Assembly: GCA_018402565.1 (NCBI GenBank)
Contig: JAGYIQ010000006.1
Coordinates: 124,001-188,000 of the forward strand
Direction of reading: 5' to 3'
Source of the DNA: Pirellulaceae bacterium
Lineage (GTDB): Bacteria > Planctomycetota > Planctomycetia > Pirellulales > Pirellulaceae
DNA length: 64,000 nucleotides
Positions 25,018 through 34,278 of the stretch are shown piece by piece (position 1 is the stretch's first letter; each line of letters begins with the position of its first letter). The translations under genes were made by a program, and so were the position numbers. The notes below the pieces were generated by a model. It saw only the letters and a program-made list of their open reading frames with translations. It was not told where the DNA came from and made no database searches.

Positions 25018-26214
25018 ATGTCCAATGAAAAGCAACAGCCGGCTGTGGTTAAGGATCTGGAAATTAAAGACGCGCAGCTAATTTTTTCGGCCGTTTGGGA
25101 CGATTTGGAAGAAGAGTTTGGTCGCGAAAATCTGTGTTTTCCCAAGGAATTGTTGTTGGTCGGCGGTGCTCCGGGGTCGGGCAAAGGCACGCACACGCGG
25201 TTTGTGCTGAAGGCTCGCGGTTTGACTTGCCCGCCGATTGTGGTCAGCGAATTGTTGACGACGCCGGAGGCCCAACGGCTGAAGGACCAGGGGTTCATGG
25301 TGGGGGACAAGGAAGTTGTCGGCATCATGCTGCGGAAGCTGTTGGAACCGCAGTTCCGGGATGGTGCGTTATTGGATGGTTTTCCGCGGACGAGGGTCCA
25401 GGTCGAGTGTTTGAAGTTGTTGGTCAACGAGATCAACCAGTTGCATAACGAGTTTGCGCATACGGCGTTGGCGAAGAGCTTTCGCCGGCCGATCGTGCAT
25501 GCCATGGTTTTATTCATTACGGAAAAAACCAGTATTGAGCGGCAGTTGAAACGAGGGGCGGACATCGCTGCCCACAACAAGCGTGTGACCGAGACGGGGG
25601 ACGGCCAGGAGTTGGAACTGCGTGTGACGGACCTGGACGAGGAGGCCGCTCGGCGACGTTACATGGTCTTCAAGGAGAAGACCTGGGACGCGCTCAAGTC
25701 GCTCAAGGAGATCTACCACTACCACTTCATCAATGCCGAGGGGCCGATTGAAGAAGTCGAGCAGAATATTCTAGATGAGCTCAAGTATCAAAGTTCGCTC
25801 GAGTTGGAGCCAGAGACCTACGACATTGTCCGTAACATTCCGTTGGCGGAGGAGATTATCCTGCATGCGCGGCAGGAACTGGTGAAGCGATTGGATAGCT
25901 ACCAGTTGGAACACGAGGAGTTGTTCAAGCGAGTGGTGGAATTGATCGAGCGAAAGTTCATGCCGATCATCCAGCGGCACGCATTGTCGGGTCGGGCCCA
26001 GTTGAATACGGAGGACGAATTGTTCACCCAGTCGCTGGTATTGCCGATGGTGTTGGACGTGTTCTCCGAGCGTGGCTTTCATGCAGTGATCGACAAGACG
26101 ATCAGTGAGATTCCGGTGCGATTCGACGTCCAGACGGGACTGATCGAGTGTCGACAGAAGGCGGTGTTCCGGATCCAGGTCAACTTCCGCGGCTCGGATA
26201 TTCGGCGCGGCTAA
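25018..26214 (+). CDS. Adenylate-kinase-like nucleoside monophosphate kinase with C-terminal extension
   Basis: The 398-residue protein has an adenylate kinase core: P-loop GAPGSGKGTH near residue 50, a substrate segment LLDGFPRTRVQVE near residue 120 and an Arg-containing RRRYMVF region near 220. The family transfers phosphate between ATP and a nucleoside monophosphate. Typical Adk is about 215 residues; here about 150 extra residues (from about 250 on) have no recognised domain. It may therefore be a lineage-specific kinase rather than the housekeeping Adk. The start at ATG 25018 has only a weak ribosome-binding site. Confidence 0.75.
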   Translation: MSNEKQQPAVVKDLEIKDAQLIFSAVWDDLEEEFGRENLCFPKELLLVGGAPGSGKGTHTRFVLKARGLTCPPIVVSELLTTPEAQRLKDQGFMVGDKEVVGIMLRKLLEPQFRDGALLDGFPRTRVQVECLKLLVNEINQLHNEFAHTALAKSFRRPIVHAMVLFITEKTSIERQLKRGADIAAHNKRVTETGDGQELELRVTDLDEEAARRRYMVFKEKTWDALKSLKEIYHYHFINAEGPIEEVEQNILDELKYQSSLELEPETYDIVRNIPLAEEIILHARQELVKRLDSYQLEHEELFKRVVELIERKFMPIIQRHALSGRAQLNTEDELFTQSLVLPMVLDVFSERGFHAVIDKTISEIPVRFDVQTGLIECRQKAVFRIQVNFRGSDIRRG

Positions 26215-26234
26215 CGGTTAGGGAGTTGGCATCT

Positions 26235-27035
26235 GTGGAGCGGCGTGGTTGGAATCCGCTGCCCGGCGTGGATGCTGGGACGTGGGACTATCTCAATAGC
26301 AGTTGGATTGCGGAGCGTTACGCCAGTTACTTTGCTGGGCATCCGCTGTTTGAAGTGGATCAGGCCATTCTCTTGGATGCCTTTGGTCCGCCGGACGCCG
26401 GTAAGACGATCGTGGATTTGGGCTGCGGGAATGGCCGGGCGCTCTTGCCCTTGGTGGAATTGGGTTTTCAGGGTTTGGCGATCGATTTATCGCCGGCGAT
26501 GTTGGATGAAGTGCGGCGAGCAGCGGAGCAAGTCGGTTTGCCGATCACGTGTGTGCTGGCGAATTTGGTGCAACTGGATGGGGTTCAAGCCGAGAGTTGC
26601 GATCACGGGATGTGCCTGTTCAGCACCCTGGGGATGATCCAGGGCCGGCGGCATCGGCAGCAAGCACTCCGGCATTTCCGCCGGATTATTAAGAATGAGG
26701 GAACGTTGGTTCTGCATGTCCACAATTACTGGTACAACTTGTTTGATCCCGGTGGTCCTTGGTGGTTGATTGGGAATGCGGTCCGAGCGGCGTCGGGACG
26801 GTTGACTGGGACTGGGCGTCCGGAGTTGGGCGACAAGCACTACCCATATCGTGGATTGCCCAACATGTTCCTGCATGTGTTTCGGCGGCGGGAGATTGCC
26901 GAGGATCTGCGGCGGGCGGGCTGGGGGAGTGTCGAGTTCGTGCCGTTGCGGCCGGTCACTTTGGGGCCGTGGCGCGAGTCGGCTTGGTTCAAGGGCCTGC
27001 GTACGGTGGGCTGGGTGATCGTTTGTCGATCGTGA
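26235..27035 (+). CDS. Class I SAM-dependent methyltransferase
   Basis: The 266-residue protein has the SAM-binding motif I VDLGCGNGRALL, an acidic motif II (GLAIDLSPAML) and motif IV region around HGMCLFSTLGMI, typical of small-molecule methyltransferases. GTG 26235 is preferred because AGGGAG lies ten bases upstream and it begins just after the upstream stop; an alternative GTG at 26148 would overlap that gene by 67 bases. The substrate cannot be told from sequence. Confidence 0.8.
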   Translation: MERRGWNPLPGVDAGTWDYLNSSWIAERYASYFAGHPLFEVDQAILLDAFGPPDAGKTIVDLGCGNGRALLPLVELGFQGLAIDLSPAMLDEVRRAAEQVGLPITCVLANLVQLDGVQAESCDHGMCLFSTLGMIQGRRHRQQALRHFRRIIKNEGTLVLHVHNYWYNLFDPGGPWWLIGNAVRAASGRLTGTGRPELGDKHYPYRGLPNMFLHVFRRREIAEDLRRAGWGSVEFVPLRPVTLGPWRESAWFKGLRTVGWVIVCRS

Positions 27036-27094
27036 TGGGGTGAGAGGCGAATGGGTCGGTGGGGCGTGGTGCGGGCAATGGTCTGGAGGATCTC

Positions 27095-28696
27095 ATGAAG
27101 CGTTATCAGTGGTTGGTCGGTGGGCTGGCATTGCTCTCATTCGTCTCAAGCGGCTCGGAGTGGTTACGGGCTGACGAAATGGCTCGGGGGACTGTGTTCG
27201 TCGACCGCAACCAGAACGGCTTGCTGGACGACGGCGAGCAGGGACTGGGTGGCGTGCGAGTCTCGAATGGTCGGGAGATCGTGATGACGGGGCCGGACGG
27301 GAGTTACGAGATTCCGTTGGCGGTCGACGAATCGGTATTTGTGATCAAGCCGCGTGGATTCCAGACGCCGCTGACTGAGGACGGCTTGCCGCGTTTTTAC
27401 TACACGCACAAGCCAGAGGGATCTCCGGTGTTGCGTTTCCCGGGAGTGGCGCCGACGGGGCCGCTGCCGGAACGAATTGATTTTGCCTTGCGGCCGCAGA
27501 GTGAACCGGACACGTTTCGGACGATCTTTTTCGGTGATACTCAGCCGCGAAACTTGGATGAAGTGCGTTACATCGCGGACGACGTGGTCGCCGACTTGGT
27601 GGGGACGGATGCGGCATTCGGCGTGACGTTGGGGGATATCGTGTTCGACGATCTGTCGCTGTTCGAGCCCTTGAACCAGACGATCGGGTTGTTGGGGATA
27701 CCCTGGTACAACGTACTGGGGAACCACGACATCAACTTTGATGTGCCGGATCGTAAGTACTGCACGGAAACGTTCCAGCGAGTGTACGGGCCGAGTTACT
27801 ACAGCTACGATCATGGGCCAGTTCACTTTGTTGTGATGGATAATATTAACTATTTTATCGATAAAGAGACGGGTCGGGGTCGATATGACGGGACGTTTGG
27901 CGAGCGACAGTTGGAGTTTTTGAAGAATGACTTGGCGTTGGTCCCGGACGATTCGTTGGTGGTGCTGATGATGCATATTCCGTTGCTGGGCTGCGTGGAT
28001 CGGCAAGCGGTTTATCGATTGATTGAGCAGCGGCCGTTTTGTATTTCGATCTCGGGTCACACGCATTTTCATGAGCACCGGTTTGTGGGCTCTGAGGACG
28101 GGTGGCAGGGTAAGCAGCCCCATCATCACATTATCAACGTGACGGTGAGTGGGAGTTGGTGGGGCGGCAAGCCCGACGAGCGTGGGATTCCGCACACGAT
28201 GATGAGTGATGGCGCGCCGAACGGTCATACGGTCATGACGTTCAACCGCGAGAACTACCAATTGGATTTCTTTCCGGCGGGACGTGCCGCGACGTATCAG
28301 ATGGACTTGACGTTGCCGGCCGAAGTGACGGCGTCACAGGACGTCACGGGAGAATTGGTAGCGAACGTGTTTAATGCTTGGCCGCAGGACCGCGTGGAGG
28401 CTCGGTTGGGGGTGGATGGTGAGTGGGTGTCGATGGAGAATTTTGTGGGCGAGGCGCCATTGTTCGGCCAAGTGCGGCAGCGAGAGTTGCGACCGGATGG
28501 TCAGCCGATGTTGGGTGGGCCGCATACGACCAACCACCTGTGGCGCGTGTCATTGGGGCGGTTGACGGAGAGCTTGTCGGTCGGTCATCATTTGCTACAG
28601 GTTCGTTGGACGGACCGAGAGGGACGCCAAGCGACGGCCCACAAGGTGCTTCGAGTTCTTAGCCCACCGAGCGAAAATGCCGCAACCGACAACTGA
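27095..28696 (+). CDS. Secreted calcineurin-like metallophosphoesterase
   Basis: The 533-residue protein has a signal peptide (WLVGGLALLSFVSSG) and a start preceded by GGAGGA. After an SdrD-B-like N-terminal domain (VFVDRNQNGLLDDGEQG) it shows the metal-binding set FFGDTQ, LGDIVFDD, LGNHD, MMHIP and SGHTHFHEH. It ends with a beta-rich domain, matching the MetallophosN/Metallophos/MetallophosC architecture. A phosphoester is hydrolysed outside the cytoplasm; the substrate is unknown. The next gene overlaps its last 20 bases. Confidence 0.85.
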   Translation: MKRYQWLVGGLALLSFVSSGSEWLRADEMARGTVFVDRNQNGLLDDGEQGLGGVRVSNGREIVMTGPDGSYEIPLAVDESVFVIKPRGFQTPLTEDGLPRFYYTHKPEGSPVLRFPGVAPTGPLPERIDFALRPQSEPDTFRTIFFGDTQPRNLDEVRYIADDVVADLVGTDAAFGVTLGDIVFDDLSLFEPLNQTIGLLGIPWYNVLGNHDINFDVPDRKYCTETFQRVYGPSYYSYDHGPVHFVVMDNINYFIDKETGRGRYDGTFGERQLEFLKNDLALVPDDSLVVLMMHIPLLGCVDRQAVYRLIEQRPFCISISGHTHFHEHRFVGSEDGWQGKQPHHHIINVTVSGSWWGGKPDERGIPHTMMSDGAPNGHTVMTFNRENYQLDFFPAGRAATYQMDLTLPAEVTASQDVTGELVANVFNAWPQDRVEARLGVDGEWVSMENFVGEAPLFGQVRQRELRPDGQPMLGGPHTTNHLWRVSLGRLTESLSVGHHLLQVRWTDREGRQATAHKVLRVLSPPSENAATDN

Positions 28697-29411
28697 GACA
28701 TTGGATGTGATTGCCGTGGGGGCTCATCCGGACGACGTCGAGATTGCCTGCGGGGGGACGTTGGCGGGGTTGGTCCAACAGGGCTATCGTGTGGGCATTA
28801 TCGACTTGACGGACGGTGAGCCGACGCCCCTGAGTCCGGGGCCGGAGGCTCGCAAGCGAGAAGCGGCGGCGGCGGCTGAGCGGTTGGGTGTCCATCAGCG
28901 AGTGATTTTGGACCTGCCGAATCGGCGTCTGTTTGATTGCTTTGAGGCTCGGGTGGCGTTGGCGATCGAGTTCCGGCGGTATCGACCCAAGGTCGTGATC
29001 GGGTTGGGGCATCGGACGCCGATGGCGTCGCCGGATCATTGGCAGGCGATGCAGATCATTGATGCGGCGGTCTTTTACAGTCGACTGACGAAGTGGGACG
29101 ATCAGTTTGCGGGCTTGCCGGTGCATACGATTTCGTGTCAGTTGCATTATCCGCTGACGTTTGATGTGGAGCAGGTTAGCGTGTTGCCCCATCGCTTTAC
29201 GGTGGATATTTCTGGGGTAATTGAGCAGAAATTGGCCTCAGTTCAGGCTTACGAGTCCCAGTTTGGGCACAAGGGCGACATCTTGGAGCGAGTTCGCTCG
29301 ATGGCGGCGGTGCATGGCATGGCGGCTGGATTTCAGTACGGCGAGGTGCTGTCGAAGGTCAAGGCAGTCGGGACGTCTGACTTGATGGGGTTGCTGGGAT
29401 TGGGCCGGTAG
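28677..29411 (+). CDS. bshB1: BshB1-like N-acetylglucosaminyl-malate deacetylase (LmbE/PIG-L family)
   Basis: The 244-residue zinc deacetylase has the signature VGAHPDDVEIACGGTL. Other family landmarks are TDGEPTPLS, LDLPNRRLFD, GHRTPMASPDHW with the third zinc His, and a C-terminal YESQFGHKGD. This pattern and length match BshB1 enzymes of bacillithiol synthesis, which deacetylate GlcNAc-malate. No bshA or bshC is in the window. The gene starts 20 bases inside the preceding phosphoesterase, implying coupled translation. Confidence 0.75.
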   Translation: MPQPTTETLDVIAVGAHPDDVEIACGGTLAGLVQQGYRVGIIDLTDGEPTPLSPGPEARKREAAAAAERLGVHQRVILDLPNRRLFDCFEARVALAIEFRRYRPKVVIGLGHRTPMASPDHWQAMQIIDAAVFYSRLTKWDDQFAGLPVHTISCQLHYPLTFDVEQVSVLPHRFTVDISGVIEQKLASVQAYESQFGHKGDILERVRSMAAVHGMAAGFQYGEVLSKVKAVGTSDLMGLLGLGR

Positions 29412-30240
29412 TTTTCGGAGCGGGCGACGCTGCTGAGTTAACGCCGTGTCCTGATGACAGAGGAATGGGGACAGGCTGTAGACCAGCAGCCCTCTGCTGG
29501 TTTGAATCTTGGTCCCACGCCGCGGAATGATTGCGGCGGAAGGCGGGGTCAGAGGAATGGGGACAGAGGAATAATGACAGAGGAATGGGGACAGTCTGTA
29601 GACCAGCAGCCCTCTGCTGGTTTGAATCTTGCTCCCAGGCCGCGGAATGATTGCGGCGGAAGGCGGGGTCAGAGGAATGGGGACAGTCTGTAGACCAGCA
29701 GCCCTCTGCTGGTTTGAATCTTGCTCCCGCGCCGCGGAATGATTGCGGCGGAAGGCGGGGTCAGAGGAATGGGGACAGGCTGTAGACCAGCAGCCCTCTG
29801 CTGGTTTGAATCGTGCTCCCGCGCCGCGTAATGATTGCGGCGGAAGGCGGGGTCAGAGGAATGGGGACAGGCTGTAGACCAGCAGCCCTCTGCTGGTTTG
29901 AATCGTGCTCCCGAGCCGCGGAATGATTGCGGCGGAAGGCGGGGACAGAGGAATGGGGACAGTTTGTAGACCAGCAGCCCTCTGCTGGTTTGAATCTTGC
30001 TCCCAGGCCGCGGAATGATTGCGGCGGAAGGCGGGGTCAGAGGAATGGGGACAGAGGAATAATGACGGAGGAATGGGGACGAGTGTAGACCAGCAGCCCT
30101 CTGCTGGTTTGAATCGTGTTCCCACGCCGCGGACTGATTGCGGCCGAAGGTAGGGACAGGCTGTAGACCAGCAGCCCTCTGCTGGTTTGAATCTTGGTGC
30201 CACGCCGCGGAATGACAGGGGGATTTTGCCTGTCCCCGTT
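29412..30240. repeat. Eight-copy repeat array with the hairpin CCAGCAG-N5-CTGCTGG
   Basis: GTAGACCAGCAGCCCTCTGC begins at 29478, 29598, 29690, 29782, 29874, 29966, 30085 and 30163; four consecutive spacings are exactly 92 bp. Each unit also carries CCGCGGAATGATTGCGGCGG and AGAGGAATGGGGACAG. The same hairpin occurs at 10523, 11759 and 12571 in the 354-bp array. It has no coding potential. Confidence 0.9.
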
Positions 30241-30299
30241 CGAGACGAGACGTGGGGACAGGCAAAAAGAGGCGACGATGGGCTGGGCTGAGTGCCCGC

Positions 30300-31172
30300 T
30301 TACGGGCCAGGGAACGGGACTGGGCCTGGGAACTGTCCAGGGAACTGTCCAGGGAACTGTCCAGGGAACTGTCCAGGGAACTGTCCAGGGAACTGTCCTG
30401 GGAACTGTCCTGGGAACTGTCCTGGGAACTGTCCGGGGAACTGTCCGGGGAAAGGTCCGGGGAAAAAGCCGGGGGTGAGTAGCGTCGGCGGTAGGTTTGG
30501 GTTGGTCCGCTGGGGGTTGGCCAGGTGTCCGAATGGCGAGCCGTAGGCCCAGTCGGAGAATGGTACGCTGAAGGGGCGGAACGGTCGTTCCCACTCGCCG
30601 TAGGGTCGAACGACGTCGCCGAATTGATAGACCTTGTGGTAGTGATCGGAGCTGCCGCCGAAGGTCATCGAGCTGCGTTGTTGTCGGTACACGCTCATGA
30701 ATGGATCGGGCGTGTGCGGAACGACTGGTTTGGCGGCGTATTGGTGCACGCGTTGATGCGTGGCGGGGTCGTGGGTGTAGTAGCTACCAGCCGTGAACCA
30801 ATCGAGGGCTTGCGGCGCGGTATGCTGGTGACCGTGTTGGGAGACGTAGGCGGCGGTTGAGTGTCGAGCGGTAGATTGTCGAGCGGCGGATTGTCGGGTG
30901 CCCGGGTCTCGAGCGGCAGAGTCTCGAGGCGAAAGCGAATTGGTCCCTCGAGTACCGCGGGGCCGCGTGGCGTTTGGCGCGGTGTGACTGGCGGGTTGTT
31001 CTGCGACAAACGCAGTCCGTGAAATGGTGCGAGACGGGGGTGCCGAGGCCGTTGTTCGCGGTCCAGTCGGCGCGAGGCTCTGTGCTGCGGTCGGTGCGAG
31101 TGGTAGTAGCAGTCCGAGGGTAGGGAGAGCGATAGAAGCGATCAAGGCGAGGAAGGCTGGTCGTTGGAACAT
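30300..31172 (-). CDS. Secreted protein with FPGQ tandem repeats
   Basis: The 290-residue protein is read from ATG at 31172 (GGGAG upstream on the minus strand). It has a signal peptide (FLALIASIALPTLGLLL), then a Ser/Thr/Arg-rich disordered stretch. A His- and Tyr-containing segment of about 80 residues (SYYTHDPATHQRVHQY) follows. It ends in about eleven FPGQ/FPGP tetrapeptides encoded by a 12-bp minisatellite (30310-30470). Pro/Gly-rich tails of this kind suggest an extracellular or surface-bound protein. No family is recognised. Confidence 0.65.
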   Translation of the reverse strand: MFQRPAFLALIASIALPTLGLLLPLAPTAAQSLAPTGPRTTASAPPSRTISRTAFVAEQPASHTAPNATRPRGTRGTNSLSPRDSAARDPGTRQSAARQSTARHSTAAYVSQHGHQHTAPQALDWFTAGSYYTHDPATHQRVHQYAAKPVVPHTPDPFMSVYRQQRSSMTFGGSSDHYHKVYQFGDVVRPYGEWERPFRPFSVPFSDWAYGSPFGHLANPQRTNPNLPPTLLTPGFFPGPFPGQFPGQFPGQFPGQFPGQFPGQFPGQFPGQFPGQFPGQFPGPVPFPGP

Positions 31173-31416
31173 GGTTCGACTCCCGGGGTATGGCCTCTTG
31201 GACAAGCGACGTTCCCGGGCCGGAGCCGGCGGGGCGTCTGCATGAGTTCCATCTTAATCACGGGTGCGGAAAATCCGACTTCCACCGGCGAATGTTGCCA
31301 GAAAACCACATCGGCGTCGCTTTACGGTTGAGAATTGGCTACAATGTCTCCGTAAGGGGCTGGCTGATTTGTCCAGACTTGCTAACGAAATTGCGGTCCA
31401 CCGCACGGAAGTCTGG

Positions 31417-31790
31417 CAAAAACACGGCATATTCCCGTCAATCGAAACGCTTGAGGGCTTGTTGATTTTTTCAGACGGACGCGCGAAATTGCCGTCCGAT
31501 TCAAGGAAATCACACAAAAACACGGCGTTTTCCCGTCAATCGAAATGCTTGAGGGCTTGTTGATTTTCCCAGACTTACACGCGAAATCGCCGCCTGATTC
31601 AATGAAATCGGGCAAAAATACGGCGTTTTCCCATCAATCGAAACGCTTGACGCGTTCCGCTACGGAAAAATCAACAAGCCCTTGACGCATTCCGCTACGG
31701 AAAATCAACAAGCTGTTGACGCATTCCGCTACGGAAAAATCAGCAAGCCGTTGACGCGTTCCGCTACGGAAAATCAACAAGCCGCAAGTC
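31417..31790. repeat. 98-bp and about 35-bp direct repeats
   Basis: CAAAAACACGG (third copy CAAAAATACGG) recurs at 31417, 31515 and 31613 with a TCAATCGAAACGCTTGAGGG-like continuation, a 98-bp period. Then four shorter units TTCCGCTACGGAAAA-TCAACAAGCC fill 31650-31790. TTCCG-CTA-CGGAA is itself a small hairpin. No gene is seen in 31173-31899. Confidence 0.8.
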
Positions 31791-31899
31791 CCTGGGGGGT
31801 GGCGGGTTGAAACAGGAGTGTTTCGGCCGGGACGAATTAGCTGGGGTGAGGGGCTTGGCCTACCTATCGCGTTGACCGTTTTTTTGGATCGGACCGGTC

Positions 31900-34278
31900 A
31901 TGTCAACGTCCTGCCTGTTGTCGATTATCTGTCGTCGCGAATTCTGTTCGCGGTCGAGTGCGTCGTGTTTGTTGGCTGGCTGGTCGGATGAACTTCGGTA
32001 CACCGTCTGCTTTGGGCTGGCGTGCATTGGCTGGTTAGGCGTGTTGGCCTGTCCGGCGGTCTGCCTGTCCAACGAGGTGAAGGGATGGGCGGATGAGCAG
32101 GTTGGGGCAACGGCGACTGATGAGGTGGTACGGCCACCCAAATTCGAGTTGGACATCCAGCCGATCTTGACGGCGACGGGGTGCAACGCGGGCGGTTGTC
32201 ATGGCAAGTCGCGGGGGCAGAACGGATTCGCCTTGTCGCTGTTGGGCTTTGATGACGACTTTGATTACGCAGCCATTGTGCAGGAGGGGCGAGGCCGCCG
32301 AGTCTTCCCGGCGGATCCGGCCTTCAGTCTCTTGTTGCAGAAGGCCGCTGGGCAGGTGCCGCATGGCGGCGGCGTGCGTTTGCCGCTCGACAGCGAGGCC
32401 TACGCCGTGGTACGCGCCTGGATCGAGTCTGGCATGCCACGAGCGGACGCCGCCGACCCGCTGTTTGAGTCGTTGGAGGTCGTGGCCGCGACGGGGTCGA
32501 TGGCGGCCGGTCAAACCTTGCCGTTGCGGGTCTGGGCGAAGTACTCGGATGGTTCTCTGCGCGACGTAACGTCGACCAGTTTTTTCCAATCGAGTGACCC
32601 GACCGTGATGACGGTCAGCGAAACGGGGGTCGTACGAGCGGGTGAATTGTCCGGTGACGCAACGATTATGGCTCGGTATCGCGGCCAGATCGCGACGTGG
32701 CAAGCGGTGATCCCCAGTGAAAAGCGATTGGCGATCGAGCAGTATGAGGCGTTGCCGCGGTTTAACTTTATAGACGAGATCGTTTGGCAAAAGCTAGAGC
32801 GACTCAATATCCTGCCAAGTGAATTGATCGATGACGAGCGTTTTTTGCGACGCGTCTCGTTGGACTTGATTGGTCGGTTGCCGACCGCCGAGGAGACCCG
32901 ACAATTTCTGGACGATTCTCGCGGCGACAAGCGTCAGTGGTTGGTGGATCGTCTGTTGGAACGGTCGGAGTATGCCGACTTCTGGGCCAACAAATGGGCG
33001 GACTTGTTGCGACCGAACCCGTACCGAGTGGGCATCAAAGCCACCCAGAGTTTGGACGTTTGGTTACGGGACGTGTTTCGCGAGAATCGCTCGTATGACC
33101 GGTGGGTGCGGGAGTTGTTGACGGCACAAGGCAGTACGTGGCGCAATGGGGCGACGGTGATCTTTCGCGATCGACGATCGCCGGACGAGATCACGACGTT
33201 GGTCAGTCAGTTGTTCTTGGGGGTGCGGTTGGAGTGTGCCAAGTGTCACCAGCATCCCTTCGAGGTTTACGGCCAAACGGATTTTTACAGTTTGGCTGCT
33301 TATTTTGCTCGGGTGGGCTACAAAGGGGTCGGCTTGTCACCGCCGATTTCGGGCAGTGAAGAAATGATCTTGGTGCGTGACAGCGGGAGCGTCACGCATC
33401 CAATTAGTGGCAAGGTCTTGGACCCCAAACCCTTGTGGCCATTGCGATCGGGTGTGAGGGAAGCGGAGGAACGCGAGCCGTTGGACCCCTTCCCGCTTGA
33501 TCCACGCGAGTCGCTGGTCGATTGGATGGTGTCGGCTGATAACGACGGGTTCGCGGAGGCGGCCGTCAATCGGATCTGGGGCGAGTTGTTCGGCAAGGGG
33601 ATTGTGGATCCGGTGGACGATATTCGGGTGACGAATCCCGCCAGTCACCCGGAGCTATTGCAAGCGTTGGGCGTGGAGTTTCGACGTTTGGGTTACGACC
33701 AGAAGGCGTTGTTACGAGTGATCACATCGTCGGCGGTGTATCAGTTGTCCTCGATTCCGAACGCGACCAATGTCGGGGATCATCGCAACTTTTCGCGGCA
33801 TTATCGTCGCTTGAGTCGAGCGGAGGTGATTGCGGACGCGTTGGCCGACGTGACGGGTGTGGACGATCATTGGCCGGGATTGGCGGCGGGCGCTCGGGCG
33901 ATGCAGTTATGGACGTTTCGGTCGGACTCGGAGTTGTTGGACGTGTTTGGTCGTCCGGACCCGAATCAGGATCCACCGTGCGAGCGTTTGCCGGAAGCGA
34001 CGATGACTCAGGCGTTGCACTTGATGAACACGCAAGCGATTCAAACGAAGTTGACCGCGGAAAGTGCCCTGCCCTCGCGGTTGTTGCAAGCGGGCCTTGA
34101 ACCGGCGGCGTTGTTGGAGACGTTGTACTTGACGGTTTACAGTCGTCGACCGTCGGCAACGGAGAGTGAGCGGTTATTGCCGCTGTTGAAGGCGACTGAG
34201 GGGCCGGAGTTGAAGGTCTTGTTGGAAAATCTAATGTGGGCGATGCTCAATGCACCGGAGTTTATTTATGAAGACTAA
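31900..34278 (+). CDS. DUF1549/DUF1553 (planctomycete cytochrome-like) protein
   Basis: The 792-residue exported protein has a hydrophobic N-terminal segment (LRYTVCFGLACIGWLGVLAC). A C-X4-C-H motif (CNAGGCHG, near residue 95) is typical of planctomycete PSCyt domains. A BIG2-like beta domain covers about residues 204-285. DUF1549 (FNFIDEIVWQKLERL, LIGRLPTAEETRQF) is followed by DUF1553 from about residue 530 (NRIWGELFGKGIVDPVDD). These proteins occur in large numbers in planctomycetes next to DUF1501 proteins; their chemistry is not established, though polysaccharide or sulfated-sugar breakdown is often proposed. The next gene starts inside its 3' end. Confidence 0.9.
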   Translation: MSTSCLLSIICRREFCSRSSASCLLAGWSDELRYTVCFGLACIGWLGVLACPAVCLSNEVKGWADEQVGATATDEVVRPPKFELDIQPILTATGCNAGGCHGKSRGQNGFALSLLGFDDDFDYAAIVQEGRGRRVFPADPAFSLLLQKAAGQVPHGGGVRLPLDSEAYAVVRAWIESGMPRADAADPLFESLEVVAATGSMAAGQTLPLRVWAKYSDGSLRDVTSTSFFQSSDPTVMTVSETGVVRAGELSGDATIMARYRGQIATWQAVIPSEKRLAIEQYEALPRFNFIDEIVWQKLERLNILPSELIDDERFLRRVSLDLIGRLPTAEETRQFLDDSRGDKRQWLVDRLLERSEYADFWANKWADLLRPNPYRVGIKATQSLDVWLRDVFRENRSYDRWVRELLTAQGSTWRNGATVIFRDRRSPDEITTLVSQLFLGVRLECAKCHQHPFEVYGQTDFYSLAAYFARVGYKGVGLSPPISGSEEMILVRDSGSVTHPISGKVLDPKPLWPLRSGVREAEEREPLDPFPLDPRESLVDWMVSADNDGFAEAAVNRIWGELFGKGIVDPVDDIRVTNPASHPELLQALGVEFRRLGYDQKALLRVITSSAVYQLSSIPNATNVGDHRNFSRHYRRLSRAEVIADALADVTGVDDHWPGLAAGARAMQLWTFRSDSELLDVFGRPDPNQDPPCERLPEATMTQALHLMNTQAIQTKLTAESALPSRLLQAGLEPAALLETLYLTVYSRRPSATESERLLPLLKATEGPELKVLLENLMWAMLNAPEFIYED

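Noticed and set aside
27164..28261. 365-codon minus-strand frame under the metallophosphoesterase
   Set aside because: It is opposite a gene with intact catalytic motifs and a good start; its product is His/Arg/Gln-rich as expected from antisense GC-rich DNA.
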